Source: Schaalia sp. Marseille-Q2122 (GTDB lineage Bacteria; Actinomycetota; Actinomycetes; Actinomycetales; Actinomycetaceae). From it: DNA of 64,000 nucleotides. Positions 1 to 8,208 of the stretch are shown in pieces. A program made the position numbers and the translations under genes. Where the stretch lies: NCBI RefSeq assembly GCF_903645355.1, contig NZ_CAHJXR010000002.1, positions 62,001 through 126,000 on the forward strand, written 5' to 3'. The notes beneath the pieces were generated by a model that had not been told where the DNA came from, did not search any database, and was given only the letters and a program-made list of their open reading frames with translations. Position 1 is the stretch's first letter. The number at the start of each line of letters is the position of its first letter.

Positions 1-2
1 AT

Positions 3-2201
3 CAGTATGACGCTGACGAGGCCTTCCGCCGCGCTGCCGACGCTGATGCCGCACCTCATGTGGATCTTGCCGGGGGCGCCTATGATCCTGCCTACGGTGA
101 GGCCGAATATGACGAACCCGGCGACTACTACGCTGCCGGTGAAGGCCATTTTGATGCCTTTGGTGCTGATCAGACTGACGCGACCATGGTGCTGCCGACC
201 TCGCCTGCCGGTGGGGACGTGGATGGGGATGCTCCCACGGAAGTCTTTGCTATTCCCGTAGAACTTCAGCAGGAGGCTCAGCAGGGCGTGGCGGCCGCCG
301 AGAACGCTTCTGACGAGGGCGACGCCGAAGCTGGCTTTACGCCCCAAGAAGCGCCCCCTGTGGAATACCACCTGCCCACCGAGGATCTCCTGGTCCGCGG
401 CACCCCTCACAAGACCCGCTCAGCCGTCAACGACCAGGTCGTTCAGGCTTTGCAGCAGGTCCTCGCCGAATTTAAGGTCGACGCAACGGTGACGGGCTTT
501 TCTCGCGGCCCGACGGTCACCCGCTATGAGGTGACGCTCGGCCCGGGCGTGAAGGTCGACCGCATCACCAACCTGTCCAAGAATATTGCCTACGCTGTGG
601 CCAGCGCTGATGTGCGTATCCTGTCCCCAATTCCAGGCAAGAGCGCCATCGGCGTGGAGATCCCCAACGCCGACCGAGAGACCGTGGCCCTGGGTGACGT
701 CCTCCGTTCGGGCGCCGCCAAGCGCAATCAGCATCCGCTGGTGGTGGGTGTCGGTAAGGATGTTGAGGGCGGCTACGTGGTGACGAACCTGGCCAAGACC
801 CCGCACCTGCTGGTGGCTGGCCAGACGGGTTCTGGTAAGTCGAGCTTCGTGAACTCCATGATTACCTCCATCATGATGCGTGCCACCCCCGAGCAGGTGC
901 GCATGATCCTGGTGGACCCCAAGCGTGTGGAACTCACGATCTATGAGGGTATCCCGCACTTGATTTCGCCGATTATCACCGACCCGAAGAAGGCTGCTGA
1001 AGCCCTTGAGTGGGTGGTGCGTGAGATGGATGCTCGTTACGACGATCTGGCAGCCTTTGGGTTTAAGCACGTGGATGATTTCAACCAGGCCGTGCGCGCC
1101 GGGCAGGTTCAGGTGCCCTTGGGCTTGGAACGCAAGCTCCAGCCCTACCCCTACCTGCTCGTGGTTGTTGATGAGCTTGCGGACCTCATGATGGTTGCCC
1201 CACGTGATGTGGAAGCCTCCGTCCAGCGTATTACTCAGTTGGCGCGTGCTGCCGGTATTCACCTGGTGCTTGCCACGCAGCGCCCGTCGGCTGATGTGGT
1301 GACGGGTCTGATTAAGGCCAATGTGCCGTCTCGTTTGGCGTTTGCGACTTCCTCACTGGTGGACTCGCGCGTCATCCTTGACCAGCCGGGCGCTGAGAAG
1401 CTCATTGGTCAAGGTGACGCCCTCTACTTGCCCGCTGGCGCCCCTAAGCCCATGCGCGTCCAGGGTGCGTGGGTAACGGAATCGGAGATTCACTCCATCG
1501 TCGCCCACGTGAAATCCCAGATGCAGGCCCAGTACCGTCCCGACGTGGTTGCTCCCGCTAAGACCGCGAAGGTTGCCGAGGATATTGGTGACGATCTGGA
1601 TGATCTGCTCCAAGCCGCCGAGTTGGTGATTTCCACCCGCCTGGGCTCAACCTCCATGCTCCAGCGCAAGTTGCGCGTGGGTTTTGCGCGCGCGGGCCGC
1701 CTCATGGACCTGCTCGAATCGCGCGAAATCGTCGGCCCCTCTGAAGGGTCTAAGGCCCGCGAGGTCCTCGTCGAACCCGAGCAGCTGCCCGAAATCCTCG
1801 CCATGTTGCGCGGGGAAACCACCCCCATTCCCGAACCCGAGATTTCGGCCCTGCCTGAGCCTGCTGCGTCGGCCTCGTCAATGGGGGCGGCGGTGCAGGT
1901 GGCTGACGAGGCCGACGCCGTCGGCGAGCCACGTGCAAACAGCTGGGAAGAGGCCGGCGGGCCAGAGGATGCGGCCGAGGAGGAAAGCACCTTCTACGCC
2001 GTGGAATCCCCAGTGAGGACGAGCGGCACGCATGCCACTATCGCTTCAGAAAGTGCGTCGGCGCAGGAGGATGCTGCGCCCACCTACGCCCCTGACCCTC
2101 CCGCCGATCCCTACGCCGGATACAACTTTGGTGGCCGCGTGGACTGGGAGGATGAGGAACCTGACGAGAATGAGGATGCCTGGCAACTAACAGGCAGGTA
2201 A
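3..2201 (+). CDS. ftsK: FtsK/SpoIIIE DNA translocase, 3' part (5' end outside window)
   Basis: Septal DNA pump that moves chromosome ends through the closing septum and activates dimer resolution. The frame is already open at the left edge of the window, so the N-terminal membrane domain is missing and 732 residues are visible. An acidic, low-complexity linker comes first. The RecA-like motor follows, with Walker A GQTGSGKS at about nt 818-841 and Walker [11 protein letters not shown] near nt 1161-1190. After it comes an [13 protein letters not shown] segment typical of FtsK. The gamma winged helix ([20 protein letters not shown]) is at about nt 1633-1692. The C-terminal tail of about 120 residues beyond gamma is acidic and disordered. 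pgsA follows 20 bp downstream, as in many actinobacteria. Family assignment is secure; only the upstream extent is unknown. Confidence 0.97.
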   Translation, partial: QYDADEAFRRAADADAAPHVDLAGGAYDPAYGEAEYDEPGDYYAAGEGHFDAFGADQTDATMVLPTSPAGGDVDGDAPTEVFAIPVELQQEAQQGVAAAENASDEGDAEAGFTPQEAPPVEYHLPTEDLLVRGTPHKTRSAVNDQVVQALQQVLAEFKVDATVTGFSRGPTVTRYEVTLGPGVKVDRITNLSKNIAYAVASADVRILSPIPGKSAIGVEIPNADRETVALGDVLRSGAAKRNQHPLVVGVGKDVEGGYVVTNLAKTPHLLVAGQTGSGKSSFVNSMITSIMMRATPEQVRMILVDPKRVELTIYEGIPHLISPIITDPKKAAEALEWVVREMDARYDDLAAFGFKHVDDFNQAVRAGQVQVPLGLERKLQPYPYLLVVVDELADLMMVAPRDVEASVQRITQLARAAGIHLVLATQRPSADVVTGLIKANVPSRLAFATSSLVDSRVILDQPGAEKLIGQGDALYLPAGAPKPMRVQGAWVTESEIHSIVAHVKSQMQAQYRPDVVAPAKTAKVAEDIGDDLDDLLQAAELVISTRLGSTSMLQRKLRVGFARAGRLMDLLESREIVGPSEGSKAREVLVEPEQLPEILAMLRGETTPIPEPEISALPEPAASASSMGAAVQVADEADAVGEPRANSWEEAGGPEDAAEEESTFYAVESPVRTSGTHATIASESASAQEDAAPTYAPDPPADPYAGYNFGGRVDWEDEEPDENEDAWQLTGR

Positions 2202-2208
2202 GAGAGGG

Positions 2209-2221
2209 TAATATTCGAGGT
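2209..2221 (+). promoter_or_regulatory. Leaderless-type -10 element of pgsA
   Basis: TAATAT at 2209-2214 is followed by 7 nt and then the ATG at 2222. This is the spacing of an actinobacterial leaderless transcript. A weak purine run (cgaggt) directly abuts the ATG, too close to be a normal Shine-Dalgarno site. Inferred from sequence only. Confidence 0.45.
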
Positions 2222-2845
2222 ATGGAACAGAACGTCTCTGCGATCGATCGATCGAAAAAGGTGCCCGTCCTCAACGTGCCCAACGCGTTGACGGTGCTGC
2301 GCATCGTTCTTGTTCCGATCTTTATTGCCCTTCTCTTCCAAAAGACACTGACTGCTCAGTGGTGGGCGGTGGCGGTGTTTGTTGTCGCCTCACTCTCGGA
2401 TCACCTTGATGGTGAGATCGCCCGACGGAATGGGTGGATCACCGATTTTGGGCGGATTGCCGATCCCATTGCGGACAAGGCTCTGACCCTGGGTGCTTTT
2501 CTTGCCCTGTCGTGGATGGGGGATTTGCCCTGGTATTTCACGATTCTGGTGGCCATTCGTGAGCTGGGCATTACCTGGTGGAGGAGTGTGCTTTTACGGC
2601 AGGGCATCGTGGTCGCAGCCAATATGGGTGGCAAGCTGAAGACCGTTCTTCAGCTGCTGTTGATCTTCCTCATGATCTTGCCGTGGGCGAGCATGCTGGA
2701 TGTGGAGTCTGTCGGCATGGCGATCGCGAGCTACTCGGTGCTGATAACCATGTGGGCTGCGTTGATTGTCACAGTCTGGTCGGGCATTGACTACATTCTT
2801 GATGGCCGTCGCATGGGCAAGGAGCTGAAGAAGGAAGGCGTGTAA
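2222..2845 (+). CDS. pgsA: CDP-diacylglycerol-glycerol-3-phosphate 3-phosphatidyltransferase
   Basis: Membrane enzyme of 207 aa that makes phosphatidylglycerol phosphate from CDP-diacylglycerol and glycerol-3-phosphate, the committed step to phosphatidylglycerol and cardiolipin. The complete CDP-alcohol phosphatidyltransferase motif D-x2-DG-x2-AR-x8-G-x3-D-x3-D is present at about residues 60-85 (DHLDGEIARR, then GRIADPIAD). Several hydrophobic segments flank it. It lies between ftsK and clgR, the usual actinobacterial position of this paralogue, and a rho-independent terminator follows. A related CDP-alcohol transferase such as a PIP synthase is less likely given the ftsK linkage. Confidence 0.93.
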   Translation: MEQNVSAIDRSKKVPVLNVPNALTVLRIVLVPIFIALLFQKTLTAQWWAVAVFVVASLSDHLDGEIARRNGWITDFGRIADPIADKALTLGAFLALSWMGDLPWYFTILVAIRELGITWWRSVLLRQGIVVAANMGGKLKTVLQLLLIFLMILPWASMLDVESVGMAIASYSVLITMWAALIVTVWSGIDYILDGRRMGKELKKEGV

Positions 2846-2900
2846 GGAAAGGACGAGGGCGTGAGTGCCCGGGTTGTCTGTGTGCGCTGATCTGACATGA

Positions 2901-2932
2901 AGGGAGCTTCCCCTGGGGGAGGCTCCCTTTTT
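2901..2932 (+). terminator. Rho-independent terminator after pgsA
   Basis: The stem AGGGAGC (2901-2907) pairs with GCTCCCT (2922-2928), with further C-rich/G-rich pairing inside, and is followed by TTTTT at 2928-2932. It lies 55 bp after the pgsA stop. Confidence 0.85.
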
Positions 2933-2981
2933 CCTGCCTATTGGCGTTTTGCTGCCATTGTGTGTCGTGCTGTTGGTGGCC

Positions 2982-3001
2982 GTTCACGCAAATACGGGGT
3001 G
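2982..3001 (+). repeat. 20-bp element, copy 1 (upstream of clgR)
   Basis: GTTCACGCAAATACGGGGTG occurs here and, without mismatch, at 18090-18109 between lexA and the LysM gene. It lies about 165 bp upstream of clgR. A perfect 20-mer shared by two intergenic regions next to stress regulators suggests a common regulatory site, but I do not recognise the binding protein. It has a CGC-N5-CGG core, while the ClgR boxes known from other actinobacteria are CGC-N5-GCG. Confidence 0.5.
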
Positions 3002-3065
3002 GTGCTGTCATGCTGATGGATGTCAGGGGGAGAGCCTTGATCGTCGGTGACAGGAAGGAGTGCTC

Positions 3066-3131
3066 ATGAGTCGCTTGCTGCGGCCGCCGCCCTCGTGGTC
3101 GGCCCTGAGAAGAGCCCCGAAAGATCCCTGA
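3066..3131 (+). CDS. Possible 21-residue leader peptide upstream of clgR
   Basis: A short frame starts at ATG 3066, directly after a strong Shine-Dalgarno sequence (aggaagga, spacing about 7 nt). It ends at TGA 3131, 37 nt before the clgR ATG. The peptide begins MSRLLRPPPSWS and is rich in Arg and Pro, with a PPP run that could stall ribosomes. No homology is recognised. It may be a regulatory uORF for clgR or chance. The 2846-3168 intergenic stretch otherwise holds only the pgsA terminator and the 20-bp element. Confidence 0.3.
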   Translation: MSRLLRPPPSWSALRRAPKDP

Positions 3132-3168
3132 ATGTGATCGGAAAAGGTGAACGGAGGTGCGCGCGCAT

Positions 3169-3504
3169 ATGGATTCGCGATACAGTCAGAACATGATCTC
3201 AACGACTACCTCTCCACTGCTGCGAGTTGAACTCGGTGCAGTCCTGCGTCAGCTCCGCAATGCGCGAGGCTGGACGCTGCGCGAGGTAGCCCAGGAAAGC
3301 CAGGTTGCTCTCGGCTACCTCTCTGAGATTGAACGAGGCCGTAAGGAGGCCTCTTCTGAACTGCTCAACGCCATCTGCGAAGCATTGGGCGTGCCCCTGT
3401 GGTACGTCCTGCGCGAAGTATCAGACCGCATGGCGATTCTTGACGGCACCGTGGCACCCGAACGTGTTTCCGAACCTGTCGTGCCCGTCACCCTCATTAG
3501 CTGA
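3169..3504 (+). CDS. clgR: ClgR-type XRE-family transcriptional regulator
   Basis: HTH_XRE regulator of 111 aa, predicted to control Clp protease and stress genes. A Cro/C1 helix-turn-helix lies at about residues 17-70 ([20 protein letters not shown], then [18 protein letters not shown]), the ClgR signature arrangement. ATG 3169 is preferred because GGAGG at 3153-3157 is 11 nt upstream. A GTG at 3157 would overlap that site. The position after pgsA and before DUF3046-recA matches clgR in mycobacteria and related taxa. The hydrophobic C-terminus (VPVTLIS) could be a Clp degron, as described for other ClgR proteins, but that is inference. Confidence 0.85.
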   Translation: MDSRYSQNMISTTTSPLLRVELGAVLRQLRNARGWTLREVAQESQVALGYLSEIERGRKEASSELLNAICEALGVPLWYVLREVSDRMAILDGTVAPERVSEPVVPVTLIS

Positions 3505-3577
3505 CTGGTAGACGAGGGCGATGCGCGCACGTGGGTGCCTCCGCATAGCTCGGTAGCGCAGATTCGGTACGACGAGA

Positions 3578-3805
3578 GTGAAACGATCAGAGTTCTGGCA
3601 GGCGGTAGACGCAGTCTATGGGCCCTCCCTTGGCCGTTCCCTGGTGGTTGACCTTTACCTGCCGGCCTGTTCAGGCACTGCCCAAGAAGCCCTTGATCGC
3701 GGGTTGGAGCCGGACGCCGTGTGGGCGGCCCTCATTGAGGAAACCGGCCAGAGTGAGGAAGCGCGCTGGGTCCACCGTATCGATCCGAAGAGGCGCCGCC
3801 GCTAG
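3578..3805 (+). CDS. DUF3046 family protein
   Basis: Small protein of 75 aa matching the actinobacterial DUF3046 family, which usually sits directly upstream of recA. It opens MKRSEFWQAVDAVYG and carries the conserved VYGPSLGRSLVVD and ALDRGLEPDAVW blocks, ending in a basic tail (DPKRRRR). GTG 3578 is chosen because family members start within a few residues of the EFW motif. No enzymatic or DNA-binding motif is visible and the function is unknown. It is separated from recA by a 269-bp regulatory region with an SOS box. Confidence 0.85.
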   Translation: MKRSEFWQAVDAVYGPSLGRSLVVDLYLPACSGTAQEALDRGLEPDAVWAALIEETGQSEEARWVHRIDPKRRRR

Positions 3806-3882
3806 AAGCTGGCTCATCCCTGTGTGGGGGAGTGCTTCATATGTGACGTAGCGGGCATCTCATTTCCCGCGTGTCGCACTCA

Positions 3883-3898
3883 TCGAACACCTGTTCCA
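3883..3898 (+). promoter_or_regulatory. SOS box (LexA operator) of recA
   Basis: TCGAACACCTGTTCCA contains a perfect GAAC-N4-GTTC core (3885-3896), the actinobacterial/Gram-positive LexA operator. A -10-like TATGCT follows at 3901-3906, so bound LexA would cover the promoter. It matches the operators in front of lexA and the LysM gene. Confidence 0.9.
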
Positions 3899-3987
3899 TC
3901 TATGCTGTGGATACGCGCAGCACGAAACACGTTATCCACAGTGGCAATGTGCCAACGTGCCTATGTCTCATGGTCGGACTTAGCGTG

Positions 3988-4054
3988 TGTGGTGACCCCG
4001 GAGAGGGGAGAACACCACATTTCAGACCAGCCCTTATTTATGGCCGGAGAGGCC
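3988..4054 (+). promoter_or_regulatory. Two stem-loops in the recA leader
   Basis: Hairpin 1 has an outer stem TGTGGTG (3988-3994)/CACCACA (4013-4019) and an inner stem CCCC (3996-3999)/GGGG (4005-4008), closing the loop GGAGA. Hairpin 2 has GGCC (4042-4045)/GGCC (4051-4054), also closing GGAGA. Both lie in the predicted 5' untranslated region, 20 nt or more before the recA ATG. Function is unknown. Confidence 0.45.
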
Positions 4055-4074
4055 TCAACCGGAAGGACAGTTCC

Positions 4075-5163
4075 ATGGCAGCACGAAAGAGCGCCACCCC
4101 CGCAGCCCCTGCAGGCAGCGACCGCAACAAGGCGCTGGAAGTCGCCCTCGCTCAAATCGACAAGCAATTCGGCAAGGGCTCCATCATGCGCCTTGGCGAT
4201 GACACCCGTCCCCCGGTTCAGGTCATTCCCACCGGCTCCCTCGCCCTTGACGTCGCCCTCGGTATTGGCGGCCTGCCACGCGGGCGCGTCATCGAAGTCT
4301 ACGGCCCCGAATCCTCCGGTAAGACCACCGTGGCCCTTCACGCTGTAGCCAACGCTCAGCGCGCCGGTGGTAACGCCGCCTTCATTGACGCTGAGCACGC
4401 CCTTGACCCCGTCTACGCTCGAGCTCTGGGTGTTGATACCGACTCCCTGCTCGTCTCCCAGCCCGACACCGGTGAACAGGCCCTCGAAATCGCCGACATG
4501 CTGATCCGTTCGGGCGGCATCGACATTATCGTCATCGACTCGGTGGCTGCCCTGGTTCCCAAGGCAGAAATCGAAGGCGAAATGGGTGACTCCCACGTGG
4601 GTCTGCAGGCGCGCCTCATGAGCCAGGCTCTGCGTAAGATCACCGGCGCCCTGTCGGCTACCGGCACCACCGCCATCTTCATTAACCAGCTGCGTGAAAA
4701 GATTGGCGTCTTCTTCGGCTCGCCCGAAACCACTACCGGCGGTAAAGCACTGAAGTTCTACGCTTCTGTGCGTATTGACGTGCGTCGTATTGAAACCCTC
4801 AAGGAAGCCGGTGCACCTGTCGGCAACCGCACCCGTGCCAAGATCGTCAAGAACAAGATGGCCCCGCCCTTCAAGCAGGCTGAATTCGATATCCTTTACG
4901 GCCGTGGCATCTCTCGTGAAGGCTCCATTATCGACATGGGCGTCGAATACGGCGTGATCCGAAAGTCGGGCTCCTGGTTCACCTATGGGGATGACCAGCT
5001 GGGGCAGGGCAAGGAAAATGTCCGCCAATTCCTGGCCGACAATCCTGAACTCTCCACTGAGATTGAGAATAAGATCCTCGCGGAGTTGGGTATTGGCGAT
5101 GTTCCTGAAGAAGCACCCAATACGAAGTCTGCCGCATCTGATGAAGAGGATGCTGGATTCTGA
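4075..5163 (+). CDS. recA: Recombinase RecA
   Basis: DNA strand-exchange ATPase and LexA co-protease of 362 aa, the central SOS sensor. Walker A GPESSGKT is at about residues 77-84, followed by a Walker B-like [12 protein letters not shown] and the L2 region [14 protein letters not shown]. The acidic C-terminal tail ends DEEDAGF. The frame is open far upstream, but ATG 4075 fits the family N-terminus and has ggaagga 7 nt before it. An SOS box lies 180 bp upstream. recX follows after a hairpin and a repeat-rich spacer of about 200 bp, so the two genes are probably co-transcribed with partial attenuation. No intein or unusual residue is seen. Confidence 0.98.
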   Translation: MAARKSATPAAPAGSDRNKALEVALAQIDKQFGKGSIMRLGDDTRPPVQVIPTGSLALDVALGIGGLPRGRVIEVYGPESSGKTTVALHAVANAQRAGGNAAFIDAEHALDPVYARALGVDTDSLLVSQPDTGEQALEIADMLIRSGGIDIIVIDSVAALVPKAEIEGEMGDSHVGLQARLMSQALRKITGALSATGTTAIFINQLREKIGVFFGSPETTTGGKALKFYASVRIDVRRIETLKEAGAPVGNRTRAKIVKNKMAPPFKQAEFDILYGRGISREGSIIDMGVEYGVIRKSGSWFTYGDDQLGQGKENVRQFLADNPELSTEIENKILAELGIGDVPEEAPNTKSAASDEEDAGF

Positions 5164-5170
5164 GCGCCCA

Positions 5171-5201
5171 GCCTCGCCCGCACCCCACGTGCGGGCGAGG
5201 C
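5171..5201 (+). terminator. Strong hairpin after recA (partial terminator?)
   Basis: GCCTCGCCCGCA (5171-5182) pairs perfectly with TGCGGGCGAGGC (5190-5201) around a 7-nt loop. There is no T-tract. It may attenuate read-through from recA to recX, protect the recA 3' end, or act with Rho. Confidence 0.6.
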
Positions 5202-5223
5202 GCGCATCAGGCCGCTCACGTGA

Positions 5224-5303
5224 CCTGACACAGCCCAGACCTGACACAGCACAGGCATGTCAAAGCACAGACCTGACACTGCCCAGGCATGTCACAGCAG
5301 TGT
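5224..5303 (+). repeat. Imperfect 32-bp direct repeats between recA and recX
   Basis: CCTGACAC recurs at 5224, 5240 and 5272, and CAGGCATGTCA at 5252-5262 and 5284-5294. This gives two 32-bp units (5240-5271 and 5272-5303) preceded by a half unit. No coding potential is seen. Confidence 0.7.
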
Positions 5304-5370
5304 CCTGAGCTAGCTCTCATCGAGCCCTGAGCTGGCACGACCTTTTCCAGACCCATCCCTGAGGTGAATC

Positions 5371-6078
5371 GTGGTTCGCTATCTCGATCCGGAGCATTAC
5401 CCAGAATTAGGTGACGACACGGAGTTCACCTCTCTCCCCACTGTTGGGGCAACCTCTTCAGGTGAGGACGACGTTGAACGCGTGTCACACACAGCCCAGC
5501 GGGCTAAGAAAGCCCGGACAAAGAAGCAGGTCTCTCCCGCTGAACGTCTCGCTGCTATGCGGGAAAAGAACGCGGCGCTGAGCGGCGTGGCGGCCGTTGA
5601 GGGCGCGCGCGAAGTCGCCCTCCGCCAGCTTGATACCCGCTCCCGCTCCCGGGCAGAACTACACGCGGCCATCACTCAGCGCGGCTTCAGTGAAGAGATC
5701 GCCGAAGAAGTCCTTGATCGTCTGACAGCTGTGGGCCTCATTGATGACGGAGCCTTTGCTGCGATGATCGTCCGCGAACGCTTTGCCCTGCGCGGCGCCA
5801 CCGGCCGTGCCCTGCGTGAGGAGCTTCAACGTAAAGGCATTGATAGCGCCACGATCGCCCAGGCCATGAGTGTCATCAGCGAGGAGGACGCCTACGAGCG
5901 CGCCCTTGACCTGGCACAACGCAAGGCGCGAAGCATGGGCGGCATCGACCGGCGTAAAGCCTGGGGGCGCCTCTCGGGCATGCTGGCTCGAAAAGGTTAT
6001 GCTCCCTCTATCTGCCAGCGCGTCATTGCTGAGGTGCTGGAAGACTGGGGTGCAGACCAGGAGGAGGAGTACCTGTGA
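5371..6078 (+). CDS. recX: Regulatory protein RecX
   Basis: RecA modulator of 235 aa that caps or destabilises RecA filaments. After a variable N-terminus of about 75 residues come the RecX three-helix repeats. The sequence ALRQLDTRSRSRAEL and the motif GLIDDGAFA (about residues 118-126) are typical, and a third repeat ends near GYAPSICQRVI. GTG 5371 is the annotated start, with gaggtg 7 nt upstream. The poorly conserved N-terminus means a later start cannot be excluded. The stop overlaps the cinA start by 4 nt (GTGA), so the two are translationally coupled. Confidence 0.9.
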   Translation: MVRYLDPEHYPELGDDTEFTSLPTVGATSSGEDDVERVSHTAQRAKKARTKKQVSPAERLAAMREKNAALSGVAAVEGAREVALRQLDTRSRSRAELHAAITQRGFSEEIAEEVLDRLTAVGLIDDGAFAAMIVRERFALRGATGRALREELQRKGIDSATIAQAMSVISEEDAYERALDLAQRKARSMGGIDRRKAWGRLSGMLARKGYAPSICQRVIAEVLEDWGADQEEEYL

Positions 6079-6626
6079 CGCTTGACGATCGAACGCCGGA
6101 TCAGTCCCGGGCTGCTGACGCTCTTGATGCCCTCAGGCAGGCCGGGCTATCCCTCGCCACCGCCGAATCCCTCACCGGCGGGGGAGTGTGCGCGCGCCTC
6201 GTTGAAATCCCTGGCGCCTCCGACGTCGTGCGCGGCGGGGTGTGCACCTACACCTCCGCACTGAAGCATGGAATCCTCGGTGTCGATGCTGAGCTCCTGG
6301 CTGAACGCGGCCCCGTTGACGGGGAGGTTGCCGCCCAGATGGCCCAAGGGGCGCGCAAATTATTCAACGCCGACTATGCGATTTCCACCACCGGCGTCGC
6401 CGGCCCCGGCCCCGCCGACGGGCACCCAGCGGGCACCGTTTATATGGCCCTCGCCATGCCCTCAGGCACGATAATCCACCGTTTTTCCTTCACTGGCAGC
6501 CGCAACGAGGTGCGAGAACAAGCCATTTCCCAGGCGATCACCCTCCTGGATGAGGCCCTGCGGGCGCAGGGCGCGTCGGCCTCGCCCTCGTTCACCGACG
6601 ACAGCGCACACCCAGCTGAGCGCTGA
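6075..6626 (+). CDS. cinA: CinA-family nicotinamide-nucleotide amidohydrolase
   Basis: Stand-alone C-terminal CinA (PncC) domain of 183 aa, predicted to deamidate NMN in pyridine-nucleotide recycling and historically called competence/damage-inducible. Key motifs are TAESLTGGGVCARL near residue 31, GASDVVRGG, YTSALKHGILGV, and STTGVAGPGPADG with PAGTVYMAL. It lacks the N-terminal MoCF domain of long CinA proteins. GTG 6075 overlaps the recX stop and has aggaggag just upstream. In many actinobacteria cinA sits between pgsA and clgR; here it lies between recX and miaB. Confidence 0.92.
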   Translation: MTLDDRTPDQSRAADALDALRQAGLSLATAESLTGGGVCARLVEIPGASDVVRGGVCTYTSALKHGILGVDAELLAERGPVDGEVAAQMAQGARKLFNADYAISTTGVAGPGPADGHPAGTVYMALAMPSGTIIHRFSFTGSRNEVREQAISQAITLLDEALRAQGASASPSFTDDSAHPAER

Positions 6627-6632
6627 CCCCGC

Positions 6633-6647
6633 TACACTGTCCACACG
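6633..6647 (+). promoter_or_regulatory. Leaderless-type -10 element of miaB
   Basis: TACACT at 6633-6638 ends 9 nt before the ATG at 6648, and no Shine-Dalgarno sequence is visible in front of that ATG. Consistent with transcription starting at or very near the start codon. Confidence 0.45.
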
Positions 6648-8180
6648 ATGAGCACTACACCTATGTCTACCCTGCCCCGCACCTACGCCGTGCGCACCCT
6701 GGGCTGCCAGATGAACGAGCACGACTCGGAACGCATGGCTGGCCTGCTGGAAGCTGAAGGCTTGATCCCCGTGTCACAGGTGCCCGAGGCTGCTGCCCGC
6801 GCAACTGACGCTGGCGATATGGGCGCCGACGTCATTGTCATCAACACCTGCTCCGTGCGCGAAAACGCCGCGACCCGTCTCTTCGGCAACCTCGGCCAAC
6901 TGGCAGCCGTCAAGCGTGAACGCCCTGGCATGCAGATTGCGGTGGGTGGCTGCCTGGCCCAGCAGATGCGTGACGGCATTATCGAAAAGGCGCCGTGGGT
7001 AGACGCTGTTTTCGGCACCCACAATATTGATGTGCTCCCCGCCCTCCTGCGTCGCGCCGAACACAACCGTGAGGCCGCCGTAGAGATTGAAGAAGCCCTC
7101 AAGGTCTTTCCCTCCACCCTGCCCACTCACCGCGAGTCCGCGTTCGCCGCATGGGTGTCGATCTCGGTGGGCTGCAATAACACCTGCACCTTCTGCATCG
7201 TTCCCCACCTGCGCGGTAAGGAACGCGACCGCCGCCCCGGCGAGATCCTCTCCGAGGTGCAGGCCGTGGTGGACCAGGGCGCAATCGAAGTGACCCTGCT
7301 TGGCCAGAACGTGAACTCCTACGGTGTGGGCTTTGGCGATCGTGGGGCTTTCGCTAAGCTCTTGCGCGCTGTCGGTGAGATTGAGGGCCTGGAGCGCGTG
7401 CGCTTCACCTCTCCCCACCCTGCTGCCTTCACCGACGACGTCATCGCCGCGATGGCCGAGACGCCCACCGTCATGCCCAGCCTGCACATGCCCCTCCAGT
7501 CGGGTTCGGATGCCGTGCTGCGCCAGATGCGACGCTCCTACCGCCGTGAGCGTTTCATGGGCATCCTGGAGCGCGTGCGCGCTGCTATCCCGGACGCGGC
7601 CATTACCACCGACATTATTGTCGGCTTCCCCGGTGAGACTGAGGAGGACTTCCAGCAGACCCTGGAGGTTGTCGAGGAGGCACGCTTCTCCTCTGCCTTC
7701 ACCTTCCTGTACTCGCCGCGCCCAGGTACTCCCGCCGCCGATCGCGAGGACCAGGTACCTGACGATGTGGCTCTGGAGCGCTACAAGCGCCTGATTGCCC
7801 TGCAAGAGCGCATCTGCGCCGAGGATAACGCCGCCCTGGCTGGCACCACCGTTGAGGTGCTCATTGGCGAGGGTGAAGGCCGTAAGGATGGTGCGACGCA
7901 CCGCATCTCGGGCCGCGCCCGCGACAATCGCCTGGTCCACGTTGCCCTACCTGAAGGAATGGCCGAGGAGGATCGCCCGCGTCCTGGTGACATGGTGCGT
8001 GCGACGGTTACTTATGGTGCGCCCCACCACCTGCTGGCCGATTCTGCGTTGGAGGGCGGTTTGTTCGAGCTGCGTCGCACCCGCGCGGGGGATGCCTGGC
8101 AGGCGCGCCAGAAGAAGGAAGAGGACAATCGCGTGGGCTTGGGTATTCCCACTTTGCGCGTGGGTCCGCCGACGCGCTGA
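6648..8180 (+). CDS. miaB: tRNA-2-methylthio-N6-dimethylallyladenosine synthase MiaB
   Basis: Radical-SAM methylthiotransferase of 510 aa that converts i6A37 to ms2i6A37 in tRNAs reading UNN codons. It has an N-terminal MTTase domain with cluster cysteines C20, C68 and C102. The radical-SAM CNNTCTFC motif is at C176/C180/C183, and a C-terminal TRAM domain starts at about residue 400. A second in-frame ATG at 6663 would remove five residues. The gene precedes miaA, which makes its substrate, so the pair forms a complete A37 modification pathway. Length and motifs are normal; the C-terminus is about 50 residues longer than in E. coli. Confidence 0.96.
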   Translation: MSTTPMSTLPRTYAVRTLGCQMNEHDSERMAGLLEAEGLIPVSQVPEAAARATDAGDMGADVIVINTCSVRENAATRLFGNLGQLAAVKRERPGMQIAVGGCLAQQMRDGIIEKAPWVDAVFGTHNIDVLPALLRRAEHNREAAVEIEEALKVFPSTLPTHRESAFAAWVSISVGCNNTCTFCIVPHLRGKERDRRPGEILSEVQAVVDQGAIEVTLLGQNVNSYGVGFGDRGAFAKLLRAVGEIEGLERVRFTSPHPAAFTDDVIAAMAETPTVMPSLHMPLQSGSDAVLRQMRRSYRRERFMGILERVRAAIPDAAITTDIIVGFPGETEEDFQQTLEVVEEARFSSAFTFLYSPRPGTPAADREDQVPDDVALERYKRLIALQERICAEDNAALAGTTVEVLIGEGEGRKDGATHRISGRARDNRLVHVALPEGMAEEDRPRPGDMVRATVTYGAPHHLLADSALEGGLFELRRTRAGDAWQARQKKEEDNRVGLGIPTLRVGPPTR

Positions 8181-8208
8181 ACTGTGCGTTGCGAGCGCCG
8201 TGAACACG

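Noticed and set aside
420-1262. Long antisense frame of 280 codons opposite ftsK
   Set aside because: Mirror of the GC-rich ftsK coding frame; no domain, no ribosome site, His/Gly/Leu-rich translation typical of shadow frames.
2982-3001. Calling the 20-bp element a ClgR box
   Set aside because: The first half fits CGC-N5, but the second half is CGG instead of GCG; similarity too weak for a named site.
2769-3011. Minus-strand frame after pgsA sharing the translated PRICVN with a minus-strand frame at 17841-18170
   Set aside because: The shared residues come only from the 20-bp repeat; the rest is unrelated and lacks ribosome sites. The DNA repeat is the real signal.
3961-5247. Antisense frame of 428 codons opposite recA
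   Set aside because: Spans the recA gene exactly in the mirror phase; recA is certain, and the antisense product has no recognisable motif.
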